The position numbers were made by a program, and so were the translations under genes. The notes under the pieces were generated by a model. That model was given only the letters and a program-made list of their open reading frames with translations, had not been told where the DNA came from and made no database searches. Source: Microbulbifer bruguierae (GTDB lineage Bacteria > Pseudomonadota > Gammaproteobacteria > Pseudomonadales > Cellvibrionaceae). From it: a stretch of 64,000 bases of DNA. The stretch covers positions 62,001 through 126,000 of the forward strand of contig NZ_CP118605.1 of the NCBI RefSeq assembly GCF_029869925.1, written 5' to 3'. Positions 27,465 to 36,933 of the stretch are shown one piece after another (the first letter of the stretch is position 1; each line of letters begins with the position of its first letter).

Positions 27465-29144
27465 ATGAGCGAGAGCTTTGCTGAACTATTTGAAGAGAGC
27501 CTGAAGAGCGTTGAAATGGCACCCGGCGCCATCGTGACCGGTGTTGTTATCGACGTGGACAAAGACTGGGTAACCGTACACGCGGGCCTGAAGTCTGAAG
27601 GCGTTATCCCTGCTGACCAGTTCAAGAACGACAAGGGTGAAGTGGAACTGCAGGTGGGCGACGAAGTACAGGTTGCCCTGGAAGCGGTAGAAGACGGTTT
27701 CGGTGAAACCCGTCTGTCCCGTGAAAAGGCCAAGCGCGCTGAAGCCTGGAAAATCCTCGACGCTGCACACGCTGCAGACGAAGTGGTTAAAGGTGTTATC
27801 AGTGGCAAGGTTAAAGGTGGCTTTACTGTTGACGTTGCCAACATCCGCGCGTTCCTGCCGGGTTCTCTGGTAGACGTACGTCCGGTTCGCGACACCGCGC
27901 ACCTGGAAGGCAAAGAGCTCGACTTCAAAGTGATCAAGCTGGACGCCAAGCGCAACAACGTTGTTGTTTCCCGCCGTGCGGTAATGGAAGCAGCGAACAG
28001 CGAAGAGCGAGAAGCACTGCTGGCCAGCCTGCAAGAAGGTATGGCGATCAAGGGTATCGTGAAGAACCTGACCGACTACGGTGCATTCGTAGATCTGGGC
28101 GGTATCGACGGCCTGCTGCACATCACCGATATGGCTTGGAAGCGCATTAAGCACCCGAGCGAGATCGTGAACGTTGGCGACGAGATCGAAGTAAAAGTCC
28201 TGAAGTTCGACCGCGATCGCAGCCGCGTATCCCTGGGTCTGAAGCAACTGGGCGAAGATCCGTGGGTATCCATCAAGCAGCGTTACCCGGAAAACAGCCG
28301 CGTGAAGGCGGTTGTAACCAACCTGACCGACTACGGCTGTTTCGCCGAGCTGGAAGAAGGTGTGGAAGGTCTGGTACACGTTTCCGAAATGGATTGGACC
28401 AACAAGAACATTCACCCGTCCAAAGTTGTCAATGTTGGCGACGAGGTCGAGGTAATGATTCTGGATATCGACGAAGAGCGTCGTCGTATCTCCCTGGGTA
28501 TCAAGCAGTGTCAGGAAAACCCGTGGGATGCCTTCGCGCGTAAATTCGCTAAAGGCGACAAGATCTCCGGTAAGATCAAGTCCATCACTGACTTCGGTAT
28601 CTTCATCGGTCTGGACGGCAGCATCGACGGTCTGGTTCACCTGTCCGACATCTCCTGGAACGAAGCTGGCGAAGAAGCCGTACGCAAGTTCAAGAAAGGT
28701 GACGAGCTGGAAACCGTTATCCTGGGTATCGACTCCGACCGCGAGCGTATCTCCCTGGGTATCAAGCAGCTGGAATCCGATCCGTTCTCTGATTACGTTG
28801 CCACCAACGATCGCGGCAGCATCGTTATGGGTGTAATCAAGGAAGTTGACGCCAAGCAGGCCATCATCACCCTGGCGGACGAAGTGGAAGGTGTTCTGCG
28901 CGCTTCCGAAATCAGCCGCGACAAGGTTGAAGATGCTCGCAACGCTCTGAAAGAAGGCGAAGAAGTTGAGACCAAGATCACCAGCGTGGATCGCAAGAAC
29001 CGCGTGATCAGCCTCTCCATCAAGGCCAAAGATCAGGACGACGAGAAGCAAGCCATCAAGGATCACAGCAAGAAGCAGGCTGAACAGGTTCAGCCGGCTA
29101 CTATCGGTGACCTGATCAAGGCGCAAATGAATAACAAGGAATAA
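27465..29144 (+). CDS. rpsA: 30S ribosomal protein S1
   Basis: 559 residues from the ATG at 27465 ([17 protein letters not shown], the usual S1 beginning). An upstream in-frame TTG is disregarded. Six S1 RNA-binding repeats are visible, for example [34 protein letters not shown] and [35 protein letters not shown]. The protein brings messenger RNA to the 30S subunit. Base use is strongly biased (GAA, CTG, GGT), as expected for a very highly expressed gene and unlike its neighbours. The ribosome site before it is weak, as is common for S1, which regulates its own translation. Followed by two tandem hairpins. Confidence 0.98.
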   Translation: MSESFAELFEESLKSVEMAPGAIVTGVVIDVDKDWVTVHAGLKSEGVIPADQFKNDKGEVELQVGDEVQVALEAVEDGFGETRLSREKAKRAEAWKILDAAHAADEVVKGVISGKVKGGFTVDVANIRAFLPGSLVDVRPVRDTAHLEGKELDFKVIKLDAKRNNVVVSRRAVMEAANSEEREALLASLQEGMAIKGIVKNLTDYGAFVDLGGIDGLLHITDMAWKRIKHPSEIVNVGDEIEVKVLKFDRDRSRVSLGLKQLGEDPWVSIKQRYPENSRVKAVVTNLTDYGCFAELEEGVEGLVHVSEMDWTNKNIHPSKVVNVGDEVEVMILDIDEERRRISLGIKQCQENPWDAFARKFAKGDKISGKIKSITDFGIFIGLDGSIDGLVHLSDISWNEAGEEAVRKFKKGDELETVILGIDSDRERISLGIKQLESDPFSDYVATNDRGSIVMGVIKEVDAKQAIITLADEVEGVLRASEISRDKVEDARNALKEGEEVETKITSVDRKNRVISLSIKAKDQDDEKQAIKDHSKKQAEQVQPATIGDLIKAQMNNKE

Positions 29145-29163
29145 TAATTCCTTGCTATTCAAG

Positions 29164-29226
29164 GCCCCAATTCGATGAATTGGGGCTATCCGAAAGCCGG
29201 ACTGGGGTTGCCCAGTCCGGCTTTCT
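29164..29226 (+). terminator. Two tandem hairpins after rpsA
   Basis: First hairpin GCCCCAATTC / GAATTGGGGC (29164-29186) with a 3-base loop; second AAAGCCGGACTGGG / CCCAGTCCGGCTTT (29193-29224) followed by CTATTA. Together they end or attenuate rpsA transcription before ihfB. Confidence 0.75.
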
Positions 29227-29284
29227 ATTAGATGATTGCCGCTATCCCAGAATAATCAATGACTTAGAAAGGATTGCGGACTGC

Positions 29285-29593
29285 ATGACCAAGTCTGAAC
29301 TGATCGAGAAAATTGCTCTGAGGTTGGATCAGCTGCCGGTTAAGGATGTTGAGCTGGCAGTCAAAGTCATGCTGGATACTATGTCTGGCGTATTGGCTGA
29401 GGGGGAGCGGATTGAAATCCGCGGTTTTGGCAGCTTTTCGCTGCATTACCGTGCCCCGCGCACAGGGCGGAACCCGAAAACCGGAGACTCTGTGGAGTTG
29501 GCCGGTAAGTATGTGCCCCATTTCAAACCGGGGAAAGAGCTCAGGGACAGGGTAAATCAGCAGATGCGGCGTGACGTCCTCGAGAGTGCGTGA
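29285..29593 (+). CDS. ihfB: Integration host factor subunit beta
   Basis: A 102-residue DNABII protein ([32 protein letters not shown]). The beta-arm region [26 protein letters not shown] contains the conserved RxxRNPKTG motif and the intercalating Pro. IHF-beta pairs with IHF-alpha, encoded at 52167, to bend DNA. The ATG at 29285 follows AAAGGA at a good distance, whereas the longer open frame reads through the terminator region. Position after rpsA is conserved in gammaproteobacteria. Confidence 0.97.
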   Translation: MTKSELIEKIALRLDQLPVKDVELAVKVMLDTMSGVLAEGERIEIRGFGSFSLHYRAPRTGRNPKTGDSVELAGKYVPHFKPGKELRDRVNQQMRRDVLESA

Positions 29594-29670
29594 TTGCCGG
29601 GCTGGTTGCGGTGGACTAAACACTGTAACGGATTTAAAGATTATTCCCGCTTCCGGGATCGGAGGTTTTC

Positions 29671-29979
29671 TTGTCATTTCTGCGTTGGGTATCACGGCTG
29701 CTGTTCGGGGTGCTCGCACTGGCCTGCATTGTGCTGGGCGTCTATTTCGCTGTGGACAATCCCGAAAGTATTACCCCAAGGTTTGCCGGTTATCCGCTAT
29801 TTCCCGGTAGTGTTGGGTTCTGGCTGATCGGATTTTTGTTGATTGGTGCAATGCTGGGTTTTCTTGCCAGCCTGCTGCCGTATTACACGGAGCGTCGCAG
29901 GGTAAAGGGTTTGGAGCGCCAGCTGTTGCGTACCGAGCGCGAGCTACAGACGGTGCGCCGCCAGGTTGCCGGAGATTGA
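29671..29979 (+). CDS. lapA: LapA domain-containing inner membrane protein
   Basis: 102 residues with two transmembrane helices (LLFGVLALACIVLGVYFAV and FWLIGFLLIGAMLGFLASLLP), followed by a short cytoplasmic coiled coil (RRVKGLERQLLRTERELQTVRRQVAGD). This is the LapA (YciS, DUF1049) layout. LapA works with LapB to tune LpxC stability and lipopolysaccharide synthesis at the inner membrane. The start is TTG, with GGAGG eight bases before it. The stop is followed one base later by the lapB start, so the two are translationally linked. Confidence 0.9.
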   Translation: MSFLRWVSRLLFGVLALACIVLGVYFAVDNPESITPRFAGYPLFPGSVGFWLIGFLLIGAMLGFLASLLPYYTERRRVKGLERQLLRTERELQTVRRQVAGD

Positions 29980-29980
29980 T

Positions 29981-31171
29981 TTGAGCGACCTGACATTTTT
30001 CATTTTCGTCTTTGCGGCCATTGCCATCGGTTGGTACCTCGGTCGCCAGAGTGGCAAAAAGAAAGGTGCTAAAAATAATCCGCATCAGGCGCTGGCGCAG
30101 TCTTATGTGCAGGGGCTCAATTATCTGCTCAGTGAGCGTCACAACGACGCCATAGAAAAGTTCATCGATGCGCTGGAAGTCAGCAGCGCCACTTTTGAAA
30201 CCCATCTGGCCCTGGGAAATCTGCTGCGCAAGCGCGGAGAGCACGACCAGGCAATACGGGTTCACCAAAATCTCCTCGCACGGCCAAGTCTTAACCGTAT
30301 CAGTCAGCAGAAGGCGCAGCTGGAGCTGGCCCGGGACTATATTGCTGCCGGGTGGCTGGACAGGGCCGAGCGACTGTTGCAGGAACTGGTGGAAACGTCT
30401 CCGGATTTGCGCAATGTCAGTCTCGAATACCTGGTGGAGGTGTATCGGGATGAGCGCGAATGGGCCAAGGCCATCCACGCTGTCAATCTACTGCACAGCC
30501 GCCGCTTCAAGAGGTTGCCGGAGGAGTGGGCGCCGGTGCAGGCACACTTCTGTTGTGAGTTGGCGGAAGAGGCCATAAACGGTAAGGATTACCTGAGTGC
30601 ACGCAAGCACATCGATGCGGCGCTCAATTATGATCGCCACTCGGTGCGAGCAAACCTGTTGTTGGGGCGCCTGGAATACTTGTTGGGGCGTCCGCAGGAA
30701 GCCATCAAGGTGCTGGAACGGGTGCCAAAGCAGAATCCGGATTATATCCCCGAGATTCTCGACCTCCTGATTACCTGCTATGAGGCTATTGGCGACGAGC
30801 GGGCGCTGGAGCGCTATCTGGAAAGTCTGCTCAGGGAGCACCCCTCAAACAGCGTGCTGATTGCGCTCACGGAGAGAATTCAGCAGCAGAAGAGTGAGGC
30901 CGAGGCCGCCGCCTTTATGGGGAAGCAGCTGGCGATGCGCCCGTCCCTGAGAGGCCTGGGACACTTTCTCAATCTGCATATCGACAGTACCCAGGGACGT
31001 GCCCGGGAAAATCTGTCGCTACTCAAAACCCTGGTGGATCAATTGATCGCCAGTCGCCCCCATTATCGCTGCAGCAACTGTGGCTTTTCCGGCAACCAGC
31101 TACACTGGCTGTGCCCTAGCTGCAAGCGCTGGGACAGTGTGCGCTCGGTAAAAGGTATCGAAGGCGAATAG
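29981..31171 (+). CDS. lapB: Lipopolysaccharide assembly protein B
   Basis: 396 residues. An N-terminal membrane helix (FFIFVFAAIAIGWYLGRQSGKKKG) leads to about nine TPR repeats (e.g. YVQGLNYLLSERHNDAIEKFIDAL, THLALGNLLRKRGEHDQAIRVHQNLL). A C-terminal rubredoxin-like zinc knuckle follows (YRCSNCGFSGNQLHWLCPSCKRW), with four cysteines in two CxxC pairs. LapB regulates LpxC degradation by FtsH and couples lipopolysaccharide synthesis to transport. The TTG at 29981 is preferred to a TTG five codons earlier because GGAG sits about six bases before it. lapA-lapB-pyrF order matches E. coli. Confidence 0.96.
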   Translation: MSDLTFFIFVFAAIAIGWYLGRQSGKKKGAKNNPHQALAQSYVQGLNYLLSERHNDAIEKFIDALEVSSATFETHLALGNLLRKRGEHDQAIRVHQNLLARPSLNRISQQKAQLELARDYIAAGWLDRAERLLQELVETSPDLRNVSLEYLVEVYRDEREWAKAIHAVNLLHSRRFKRLPEEWAPVQAHFCCELAEEAINGKDYLSARKHIDAALNYDRHSVRANLLLGRLEYLLGRPQEAIKVLERVPKQNPDYIPEILDLLITCYEAIGDERALERYLESLLREHPSNSVLIALTERIQQQKSEAEAAAFMGKQLAMRPSLRGLGHFLNLHIDSTQGRARENLSLLKTLVDQLIASRPHYRCSNCGFSGNQLHWLCPSCKRWDSVRSVKGIEGE

Positions 31172-31219
31172 CGGCACATTGGGTGTTTCGCCGAAAAAGT
31201 TCTGAATTAGAGGTTTCCA

Positions 31220-31936
31220 TTGACTGAATCTGTTTCTTCTCCCGTGATTGTGGCCCTGGATTACGACAACGCCGGGGATGCTCTGGCAATGGCGGCAAAA
31301 CTCGATCCTTCGGTTTGCCGCGTAAAGGTGGGCAAGGAGCTGTTTACGATTGCCGGGCCAGACCTGGTGCGCAAGCTGGTGGCTGCGGGATTTGATGTTT
31401 TCCTCGATCTCAAGTTTCACGATATTCCCAATACCGTGGCGGCAGCGGTGCGAGCGGCCGCCAACCTCGGGGTGTGGATGGTCAATGTCCATGCCAGTGG
31501 CGGCGAGCGCATGATGCGGGCGGCTGCAGAGGCGCTTTCCTCCCTGGGGGAAGGGCGGCCGCTATTAATTGGTGTAACGGTGTTGACCAGCACTGCGGAA
31601 GATGAGCTGGCGCCGGTGGGTGTTTCTCGCCCGTTGAAGGATCAGGTGGTTGCACTGGCTCAGCTGGCAAAAAACAGCGGACTCGATGGTGTGGTCTGTT
31701 CCGCGATGGAGGCGCAAGTGCTCAAGCAGGCTTGTGGTACCGGGTTTGCGTTGGTGACACCGGGTATTCGTCCGGCAGGGTCTGCTGCAGATGATCAGCG
31801 CAGAATCGTTACCCCAGTGGATGCGCTGAACAGCGGATCCGATTATCTGGTGATCGGTCGTCCGATTACCGGGGCGGAAAACCCTGCGGCGGCGCTAGAG
31901 GCCATCGTGAGTGATATAAAAAGTAACCGGGATTGA
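31220..31936 (+). CDS. pyrF: Orotidine 5'-phosphate decarboxylase
   Basis: A 238-residue TIM-barrel enzyme. The catalytic Asp-Lys-Asp network is in [16 protein letters not shown], the substrate Asp in [14 protein letters not shown], and the phosphate-binding end in [18 protein letters not shown] and [14 protein letters not shown]. It makes UMP from OMP. TTG start, preceded by GAGG. It follows lapB by 48 bases as in E. coli. The stop overlaps a possible short membrane-peptide frame. Confidence 0.97.
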   Translation: MTESVSSPVIVALDYDNAGDALAMAAKLDPSVCRVKVGKELFTIAGPDLVRKLVAAGFDVFLDLKFHDIPNTVAAAVRAAANLGVWMVNVHASGGERMMRAAAEALSSLGEGRPLLIGVTVLTSTAEDELAPVGVSRPLKDQVVALAQLAKNSGLDGVVCSAMEAQVLKQACGTGFALVTPGIRPAGSAADDQRRIVTPVDALNSGSDYLVIGRPITGAENPAAALEAIVSDIKSNRD

Positions 31937-32025
31937 TTAGAGCCAACTTTCTGAAATTGATCGTCCTGGCAATTTTTTGTGCCGTGATTGCGGTATGTGT
32001 CCGTAAGTGCGGTCGTGGATATTAA
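31933..32025 (+). CDS. Possible 30-residue single-pass membrane peptide
   Basis: A short frame starting at a TTG that overlaps the pyrF stop by two bases. It encodes a hydrophobic helix ([18 protein letters not shown]) followed by a basic, cysteine-containing tail RKCGRGY. The overlap would allow translational coupling, and the helix-plus-positive-tail design resembles known small membrane proteins. No clear ribosome site of its own and no recognised homologue, so it may be chance. Confidence 0.3.
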   Translation: MIRANFLKLIVLAIFCAVIAVCVRKCGRGY

Positions 32026-32239
32026 GTACGTTCGTTTTAGTTCCAGCGGCATTTTTCCCCGGTTTGGAGGCTTTAACAACGCGTAACAGTACCGCTGTCC
32101 CACTTGGTGACTGGGTGTGATGCCTTGTAAGAAGGTGTAACACCTGAACGAATTAATTTACTGGTAAAGTCGGCTCCTCCTTGGGGAGGTTTGCAGTCCC
32201 ATGGAATGATGACTGATAAACTCACAAGGAGGATTTACC

Positions 32240-32536
32240 GTGAAATTTTTTCGTATCCCACTGGCGGCACTGTTTGCCGTTAGCCTGCTGCTGGTAAACG
32301 TCCAGCTAGCCAATGCCGAGGAACCGGTTGTTCAGGAGCAAATGCTGGTCAACCTGAATACCGCGACTGCAGAAGAGCTGTCTGAAGTGTTGGTTGGTGT
32401 CGGCTCTGCCAAGGCGGAGTTGATCGTGCAATACCGGGAAGAGCATGGAAAGTTTTCAAGTGTTGAGCAGCTGTTGGAAGTCAAGGGGATAGGTATCGCC
32501 ACCCTGGAAAAAAATAAGGATCGAATGCAGCTTTAA
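32240..32536 (+). CDS. ComEA-family helix-hairpin-helix protein, exported
   Basis: 98 residues. A signal peptide ([26 protein letters not shown]) is followed by a compact double helix-hairpin-helix domain ([36 protein letters not shown] and [22 protein letters not shown]). The family binds double-stranded DNA in the periplasm. ComEA itself is needed for DNA uptake in competent bacteria, while short versions such as this are widespread and sometimes uncharacterised. A near-perfect AAGGAGGA ribosome site lies eight bases ahead of the start, implying strong translation. A terminator follows. Confidence 0.88.
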   Translation: MKFFRIPLAALFAVSLLLVNVQLANAEEPVVQEQMLVNLNTATAEELSEVLVGVGSAKAELIVQYREEHGKFSSVEQLLEVKGIGIATLEKNKDRMQL

Positions 32537-32562
32537 CAATTCAGCTACAACGATGCCAACGA

Positions 32563-32591
32563 GACAGCGCCCAACGGCGCTGTCTTTTTTT
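32563..32591 (+). terminator. Intrinsic terminator after the ComEA-like gene
   Basis: Perfect stem GACAGCGCC / GGCGCTGTC with loop CAAC, followed by seven T. Confidence 0.93.
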
Positions 32592-32651
32592 GTGCGCTAT
32601 CCTTTGCATCAGGTCAGTATCAAAATGCGAGATGGCTCGCGTGTGAAATAG

Positions 32652-33593
32652 ATGCGTTGGGTAATTGTTGGTAGCTCCGGATATATCGGCTCCGCTCTGT
32701 GTCATTACCTTGAGCGTGCGGGGCATGAGGTTGTTTCCGTATCCCGTCGAGTCAGCGGTCCCGCTGGCTGTCTTCATATTCAAATAGAGAATTTTTCGGC
32801 CGAGGATTTTGCCGGAGTTTTTCACTCCGGTGATCGTGTTATTTATGCGGCGGGAGTCTCATCTGTATCTCAATGTCGTAAATGTCCGCAGCAGGCGAAG
32901 ACGCTTAATAGCCAGTTACCGGTAGAGTTACTCGCACTGGCGGAGCGGGCTGGGGCGGATAATTTTCTCTACCTATCCAGTGTCAAAGCGCGGCGGGCGA
33001 CGAGTGGTGTCGTCGCCTCGGAGTGCGAGGGCGAGCCCGCGGTAGATTCCTACGGGCGCAGTAAGTGGGTGGCGGAAAGTTTGTTGCTATCCGGAAGTCA
33101 CGAGACTCGAGTCAATATTCTGCGGCCGGCAGCAGTATACGGTGAGCAGCAGGGCAGGTTGCCTTTGGTTGGGCAGGCTGAGAGTGTTGTGCACAAGCGT
33201 GCATTTTTATGGAGGCGCAGGCTGAAATTCTGGGGGCGTATCTTTCCGTTGGTGCCGGCCACCGGCTACCGGAGTTTCGTTTCCATTGAGGATCTGCTTA
33301 GAGCCATTGTTCTGATCGGTGAGTCTTCCTGCGACGGGGAAATATTTATTGCTGCAGAGCCCAGTTTCTATGACATGCGTGCAATCAGCTCGGCTGTGAC
33401 GGGGCGGGCAATAAAACACAGTGTTGTGCTGACCAGGTTGGCGCTGATGATTTTTGACGTTCTTTCTCATGTGGGTTTTAAAGTCGACTTTTACGATGTG
33501 CAAAAAAGTGAGCTATACAGTGCAAGGCATTTGAAGTCTGTGCTGAAGTGGCGACCCAGGGTGCGCTTCAGTGAGTATTTGAGGAGTGATTGA
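32652..33593 (+). CDS. NAD-dependent sugar epimerase/dehydratase (extended SDR)
   Basis: A 313-residue extended SDR. The nucleotide motif is WVIVGSSGYIGSALCHYLERAGHEV, the YAAGVSSVSQ segment corresponds to the conserved H.AA region, and the catalytic Ser and YxxxK are at LYLSSVKARR and VDSYGRSKWVAESL. RPAAVYG is the usual substrate-side motif. Its last four bases overlap the start of the WbpL-like gene (ATGA), so the two are translationally coupled and likely act in one pathway. That fits formation or reduction of a 4-keto nucleotide sugar that is then attached to undecaprenyl phosphate, as WbpV/FnlB-type enzymes do. The precise sugar is unknown. Confidence 0.88.
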   Translation: MRWVIVGSSGYIGSALCHYLERAGHEVVSVSRRVSGPAGCLHIQIENFSAEDFAGVFHSGDRVIYAAGVSSVSQCRKCPQQAKTLNSQLPVELLALAERAGADNFLYLSSVKARRATSGVVASECEGEPAVDSYGRSKWVAESLLLSGSHETRVNILRPAAVYGEQQGRLPLVGQAESVVHKRAFLWRRRLKFWGRIFPLVPATGYRSFVSIEDLLRAIVLIGESSCDGEIFIAAEPSFYDMRAISSAVTGRAIKHSVVLTRLALMIFDVLSHVGFKVDFYDVQKSELYSARHLKSVLKWRPRVRFSEYLRSD

Positions 33594-34510
33594 TGGAGTA
33601 TATGCCCGATTGGTGGGGCGGGGCGAAAATTGCTGTACTGGCCTTCCCACTGATTCTTTCGGGCACCGTAACACTGGTCATGTTGTGGGTGTTTTTGACG
33701 CACTTACGAGAAGTGGCGCTGGACGCGCCTAATCATCGTTCACTGCATGAGGTTGCAGTCCCTCGCACTGGCGGTGTTGCTGTGTTAGCGGGTGTTTTTG
33801 TCGGAATCCTAATCGCCGGCGTCCAGATTTCTGTGGGCGTGTTTGCCGCCTTTTTTTCTTTGCTCTCCGTCTCTCTCTTCGACGATTTTCGCTCGCTCAG
33901 CGCGCGTATACGTTTTGTCGTGCAAACCCTGTCAGTGTCTCTGCTGTTTTATTCGTTAAGACTTGAGCTGCATTTCTGGTTTCTCTGGCCATTGCTGGTC
34001 GTAACCGGCGTCTGGGTCGTGAATTTATACAATTTTATGGATGGTATGGATGGGTTTGCCGGTGGTGTAACCTGTATCGGATTCTTTAGTCTGGGCTCTG
34101 TTTTTTTTATCAAGGGCGCCGAGCAGTTGGCGTATTTCTGCTATTTGATCGCCGCAAGTAGCGCTATTTTTCTGTACTACAATTGGCCGCGCGCACGAAT
34201 TTTCCTGGGCGATGCTGGATCCACCACGATTGGTCTCGCAGTATTTTCCCTAAGCGTTGCCGGGTGGCAGCAAGGCGTTCTGAATTTAGCGGTTCCATTG
34301 ATGATTTTTTTGCCGTTCTGGCTCGATGCAACTGCTACGCTGTTGGTCAGGGTTGTGAAAAGAGAGCGCTGGTGGGAAGCGCATCGCCAGCATTTTTATC
34401 AACGTATGGCGATGAAGTTTGGTGTCAGGAAATCTCTCTTTATTGAACTGTGTATTATGTTTTGTACGTCAACCATTACATTGCTTTTGGTGGTTTTCGG
34501 TCTGGTTTGA
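33590..34510 (+). CDS. WbpL/WecA-like undecaprenyl-phosphate glycosyl-1-phosphate transferase
   Basis: A 306-residue polytopic protein of the MraY/WecA/WbpL family. Ten or so hydrophobic helices are seen. The conserved cytoplasmic motifs are present: DAPNHRSLHEVAVPRTGGVAVL near residue 45, FDDFRSLSARIRF near 100, NLYNFMDGMDGFAGG near 145 (metal- and UDP-binding Asp residues), and RIFLGDAGSTTIGL near 200. The basic loop HRQHFYQR lies near 265. It would start a surface glycan by transferring a sugar phosphate from a UDP-sugar to the lipid carrier in the inner membrane. The upstream gene overlaps by four bases; a WbpM-like dehydratase follows. Confidence 0.93.
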   Translation: MMEYMPDWWGGAKIAVLAFPLILSGTVTLVMLWVFLTHLREVALDAPNHRSLHEVAVPRTGGVAVLAGVFVGILIAGVQISVGVFAAFFSLLSVSLFDDFRSLSARIRFVVQTLSVSLLFYSLRLELHFWFLWPLLVVTGVWVVNLYNFMDGMDGFAGGVTCIGFFSLGSVFFIKGAEQLAYFCYLIAASSAIFLYYNWPRARIFLGDAGSTTIGLAVFSLSVAGWQQGVLNLAVPLMIFLPFWLDATATLLVRVVKRERWWEAHRQHFYQRMAMKFGVRKSLFIELCIMFCTSTITLLLVVFGLV

Positions 34511-34675
34511 TAAACCGTTTTGATAGGGTCACTTTGATGAGTTGGTTTTAATGTACTGGTTTAGAGGGTTTCTCCCGGAGTTCGCCGGAGTTGACTGCTA
34601 GTTTTGTTCGAATGGTTGCGTCGTACTCACTTTAATGGTGGGTGAAAGAGTCCAGGCAAGGAATGCATTGGGGGC

Positions 34676-36679
34676 GTGGTGAAGCGCTTTTATAGAGCCG
34701 CACAAAAGAACTACAAGCCAGTATTGATGCTGTGCTATGACCTGTTGATATTGACCGCCGCGTTCCTACTGGCGATGAATATTCGCTTTAACGGCGCGGG
34801 ACTGATTACTCAGCCAGCGATGGCACTCTGCCTGGGGATGACACTGGTTTCCAGCAGTTTCATTTTTCTTCGCCTGGGTTTGTACCGCACGGTCATCCGC
34901 TACATGGGCCAGCAGGCGCTGGTCGCTGTGCTTCAGGGGGTGACGGCCTCCGCGGTGGTGCTTGCCGTCGCTTCCTATCTCACTTACGCAGGTGTTCCCC
35001 GTTCGGTTCCGGTTATCTACTGGTGCTTTGCGTTGATTGCCGTTGGCGGTTCGCGCTGGTTGGTGCGAATTTATTATCAGATGGCACTGGAAATACACAA
35101 GACCCGGGTGGCGATTTACGGTGCTGGCACTGCTGGCCTGCAGCTGTATAAGGGGCTTATCCATGGGGAAATGTATAAAACGGTCGCATTTTTTGATGAC
35201 AATGCGTCGAAACAGAATACCCTGATTGACGGTGTATTGGTTTACAGCCCGAGCAATATCCACGAGGTGATCGCGGAGCGGGATATTTCAGAGGTGTTGT
35301 TGGCCATGCCCGGCGTCCCAAAACTTCGGCGACGGGAAATTACCCGCAATCTACGTGAGCGGGGCGTTGTGGTAAAAGTGATTCCCGGAATGGAAGAGCT
35401 GGTGGATAGTGCCGGTCGGGTTTCCGATATATCCCAGATTTACGAGAACATTCTGGGTCGCGCACCGGTAGAGCCGCAAAAAGAACTGATTTCCGCGTCC
35501 ATCGCCGGCAAGGTGGTGTTGGTGACCGGGGCGGGAGGCTCCATCGGTTCTGAGCTTTGTCGCCAGATCGTTCAGTGGGAGCCGGCAAAGTTGATCATGC
35601 TCGAAGCCTCTGAATTCTCCCTCTACCAGATTGAGCGTGAATTGCGTCAGCAGAAACTGGATGAAAATCTTCTTGTGGAAGTGACCGCGCTGTTGGGAGA
35701 CGTGCGCAACCGGGCCAGGGTGATGGAAGTTCTGCAGTCTTTTCAGGTGCACACCATCTACCATGCCGCGGCATACAAGCATGTGCCGATGGTGGAGCAG
35801 AATGTGGTCGTCGGGGCAGAAAACAATGTGTTGGGAACCCTGGCGGTGTTGGAGGCTGCGGAAGTATCCGGTGTCGAGCAGTTTGTGCTGGTTTCTACCG
35901 ACAAGGCGGTGCGCCCCACCAACGTGATGGGGGCGACCAAGCGCCTGGCGGAATTAATCTGCCAGGATTTTGGTCGTCGCTTCGGGCGTACCCGGGTTTG
36001 TATGGTGCGTTTCGGCAATGTGCTGGGCTCGTCTGGCTCGGTCATTCCCTTGTTCACCGATCAAATCAATGCCGGTGGTCCGGTGACGGTGACACACCCC
36101 AAAGTGACCCGCTTCTTTATGACCATTCCAGAGGCGGCGCAGCTGGTCCTTCAGGCGGGCAGCATGGGGCGCAATGGCGAAGTGTTCGTGTTGGATATGG
36201 GTGAGCCGGTGCGGATTCTGGATATCGCCCGGCGCCTGATTCAGATCATGGGGCATACCGTGCGGGATGAAGCGAATCCCGACGGGGATATCGAGATCCA
36301 GATAAGCGGCTTGCGCCCCGGGGAAAAACTGTATGAAGAATTGTTGCTTGGGGACAAGGTTTCGGGCACTGACCACCCGATGATCATGCGCGCAGAAGAA
36401 GAGCGGCTGTCCAGCGAGAAGCTTCAGCTCATCATTGGCGATTTAAAAGAGGCTTGTGTCAGGCAGGATTGCGAAGCGGTACACAGGCTGTTGCTGGCAT
36501 CGGTGAAAGACTATGCGCCGAAACAGGACCTGCTGGATGTGGTGTGGTCGCAGATGCTAGAAGAGGGCGGCGATACCCGCCGGTTGCCTGTATTGACAGA
36601 GGGGGCAGAGGTGACACGGCTTGCGATTGCCGGGCGCAGCAAGGTTCAGCGCCTGACCGGGGAAACACCACAAATGTAG
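34676..36679 (+). CDS. WbpM/CapD-type membrane nucleotide-sugar 4,6-dehydratase
   Basis: 667 residues. Four N-terminal membrane helices (LMLCYDLLILTAAFLLAMNI and following) precede a first Rossmann-like domain (VAIYGAGTAGLQLYKGLI). The catalytic SDR domain begins near residue 280 (VVLVTGAGGSIGSELCRQI). It contains YHAAAYKHVPMVEQN, the catalytic VLVSTDKAVRPTNVMGATKR and RFGNVLGSSGSVIPLF. This is the layout of WbpM, which makes UDP-4-keto-6-deoxy-GlcNAc for O-antigen. Here the usual catalytic Tyr is replaced by Met in the DKA(V)RPTNVMGATK segment, as is normal for this subfamily. The start is a GTG-GTG pair (34676/34679). In P. aeruginosa wbpM also lies just ahead of the uvrB region. Confidence 0.93.
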   Translation: MVKRFYRAAQKNYKPVLMLCYDLLILTAAFLLAMNIRFNGAGLITQPAMALCLGMTLVSSSFIFLRLGLYRTVIRYMGQQALVAVLQGVTASAVVLAVASYLTYAGVPRSVPVIYWCFALIAVGGSRWLVRIYYQMALEIHKTRVAIYGAGTAGLQLYKGLIHGEMYKTVAFFDDNASKQNTLIDGVLVYSPSNIHEVIAERDISEVLLAMPGVPKLRRREITRNLRERGVVVKVIPGMEELVDSAGRVSDISQIYENILGRAPVEPQKELISASIAGKVVLVTGAGGSIGSELCRQIVQWEPAKLIMLEASEFSLYQIERELRQQKLDENLLVEVTALLGDVRNRARVMEVLQSFQVHTIYHAAAYKHVPMVEQNVVVGAENNVLGTLAVLEAAEVSGVEQFVLVSTDKAVRPTNVMGATKRLAELICQDFGRRFGRTRVCMVRFGNVLGSSGSVIPLFTDQINAGGPVTVTHPKVTRFFMTIPEAAQLVLQAGSMGRNGEVFVLDMGEPVRILDIARRLIQIMGHTVRDEANPDGDIEIQISGLRPGEKLYEELLLGDKVSGTDHPMIMRAEEERLSSEKLQLIIGDLKEACVRQDCEAVHRLLLASVKDYAPKQDLLDVVWSQMLEEGGDTRRLPVLTEGAEVTRLAIAGRSKVQRLTGETPQM

Positions 36680-36720
36680 CGGCTCTTACCTGCCCCGTAG
36701 TGATAATCGCCCCACAAAAG

Positions 36721-36756
36721 AAAAACCCCGCGACCTTTACAGGTGCGGGGTTTTCT
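36721..36756. terminator. Bidirectional terminator between wbpM-like gene and tRNA-Asn
   Basis: Stem AAAACCCC / GGGGTTTT with an internal imperfect part and T runs on either strand. It can end the plus-strand dehydratase message and the minus-strand tRNA-Asn transcript. Confidence 0.85.
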
Positions 36757-36761
36757 TTATT

Positions 36762-36837
36762 TGGCTCCGCCTGCTGGGCTCGAACCAGCGACCCAATGAT
36801 TAACAGTCATTTGCTCTACCAACTGAGCTAAGGCGGA
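36762..36837 (-). tRNA. tRNA-Asn (GTT)
   Basis: 76 bases including an encoded CCA. On the minus strand the acceptor TCCGCCT pairs with GGCGGA, the D arm is GCTCAGTTGGTAGAGC, the anticodon loop reads CTGTTAA with anticodon GTT, and the T loop is GGTTCGAGCC. Identical in every base to the copy at 36934. Confidence 0.96.
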
Positions 36838-36892
36838 ATTTTTTGGTTGAACGACGGCTGAGCAGAGTCGCGCAAGCGCGTCCGTTCTAAAT

Positions 36893-36927
36893 AAAAACCC
36901 CGTAATCGATTCGATCTACGGGGTTCT
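36893..36927 (-). terminator. Terminator between the two tRNA-Asn genes
   Basis: Stem AACCCCGTA / TACGGGGTT, with T run on the minus-strand side, 6 bases beyond the end of the upstream tRNA-Asn. It suggests that the two tRNA genes are separate transcription units or that read-through is partial. Confidence 0.75.
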
Positions 36928-36933
36928 TAAATT

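Noticed and set aside
27486-29162. 558-residue minus-strand frame antisense to rpsA
   Set aside because: Mirror of highly biased codons of a ribosomal protein gene; no start context or domain.
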